Shown: in pieces, positions 63,721 to 64,000 of the stretch | Numbering within the stretch: the first letter of the stretch is position 1 | Layout: every line of letters begins with the position of its first letter | Assembly (NCBI RefSeq): GCF_000732725.1 | Contig: NZ_JPNB01000002.1 | Span: forward strand, 124,001-188,000 | Direction: 5' to 3' | Length of the DNA stretch: 64,000 bases | Source of the DNA: Kineothrix alysoides | GTDB taxonomy: Bacteria > Bacillota > Clostridia > Lachnospirales > Lachnospiraceae | The notes under the pieces: model-generated | Databases searched by the model: none | Seen by the model: the letters and a program-made list of their open reading frames with translations, nothing else | Told to the model about the DNA's origin: nothing | Made by a program: the position numbers and the translations under genes

Positions 63721-64000
63721 TTACTCCATGATTGTAGCAACACGGCCTGAACCAACCGTACGTCCACCTTCACGGATAGCGAAGGTAAGACCCTGCTCCA
63801 TAGCGATGGGATGAATCAATTCAATCGTCATCTCTACGTTATCACCAGGCATGCACATTTCTGTTCCTGCCGGAAGATCGCATACACCAGTTACGTCAGT
63901 TGTTCTGAAGTAGAACTGAGGTCTATAGTTATTGAAGAAAGGAGTATGACGTCCACCTTCGTCTTTTGTCAAAACGTAAACCTGAGCTGTAAATTTCTTG
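63721..64000 (-). CDS. tuf: elongation factor Tu (3' part)
   Basis: The C-terminal 92 residues of EF-Tu: [64 protein letters not shown]. It is domain 3 of the protein, which binds tRNA and EF-Ts. The gene continues past the right edge. In many Firmicutes rpsJ follows directly. Confidence 0.99.
   Translation of the reverse strand, partial: KKFTAQVYVLTKDEGGRHTPFFNNYRPQFYFRTTDVTGVCDLPAGTEMCMPGDNVEMTIELIHPIAMEQGLTFAIREGGRTVGSGRVATIME

Overview
The window looks like chromosome of a low-to-mid GC Firmicute of the Lachnospiraceae (Clostridium cluster XIVa) type. The evidence is the gene order rplQ-ecfA1-ecfA2-ecfT-truA-rplM-rpsI, a KOW-domain protein between map and infA, a zinc-type S14, an enlarged L17, a CD3324-type HTH protein and a DUF5685/DnaJ pair. 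I see no rRNA, CRISPR array, prophage or insertion sequence.

Region 1 (1-25426, almost all minus strand) is the complete S10-spc-alpha supercluster from rpsJ to rplQ (S10, L3, L4, L23, L2, S19, L22, S3, L16, L29, S17, L14, L24, L5, S14, S8, L6, L18, S5, L30, L15, SecY, Adk, Map, KOW protein, IF1, L36, S13, S11, S4, RpoA, L17). It is followed by ecfA1A2T-truA and by rplM-rpsI. Good sigma-A promoters sit before rpsJ, ecfA1 and rplM, and the rpsJ and rplM transcripts begin with long structured leaders. Three non-ribosomal genes (an M15 peptidase, a TIM-barrel protein, a DUF4432 epimerase-like protein) lie between rplQ and ecfA1. Several intergenic gaps inside the supercluster carry hairpins and short repeats.

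Region 2 (25.5-63.6 kb) is a mosaic of accessory genes that lies between rpsJ and the tuf gene at the right edge, which are adjacent in many Firmicutes. From left to right it holds: an Eis-like acetyltransferase; an L-rhamnose pathway (rhaD, rhaA, rhaB, AraC regulator, polysaccharide deacetylase); a divergent MerR/MATE pair; a remnant gene plus a CD3324-type protein; an LplB/LplC-type sugar ABC importer with its binding lipoprotein; an rRNA-type methyltransferase; two membrane proteins; an ABC-F protein; the DnaJ/DUF5685 pair; a DUF188 protein; an HD protein; a MarR-flavodoxin operon with a 16-bp tandem repeat in its leader; a CLC transporter resembling fluoride exporters; an alpha-toroid protein; Tag; an orphan binding lipoprotein coupled to a dCache-HAMP-PAS-GGDEF-EAL protein; an ECF sigma/ABC transporter operon; a DUF3788-DUF3795 protein; a hydrolase gene broken by an in-frame stop; a GNAT; an alkyltransferase-like protein; and a SAM methyltransferase.

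Region 3 (63661-64000) is the 3' end of tuf with its terminator.

The best candidates for something new are the lipoprotein/c-di-GMP pair (51.6-56.1 kb), the repeated leader of the MarR operon (48.4-48.6 kb), the S10 leader (25.1-25.4 kb), and the ECF sigma/ABC operon without a recognisable anti-sigma factor (56.2-59.4 kb).
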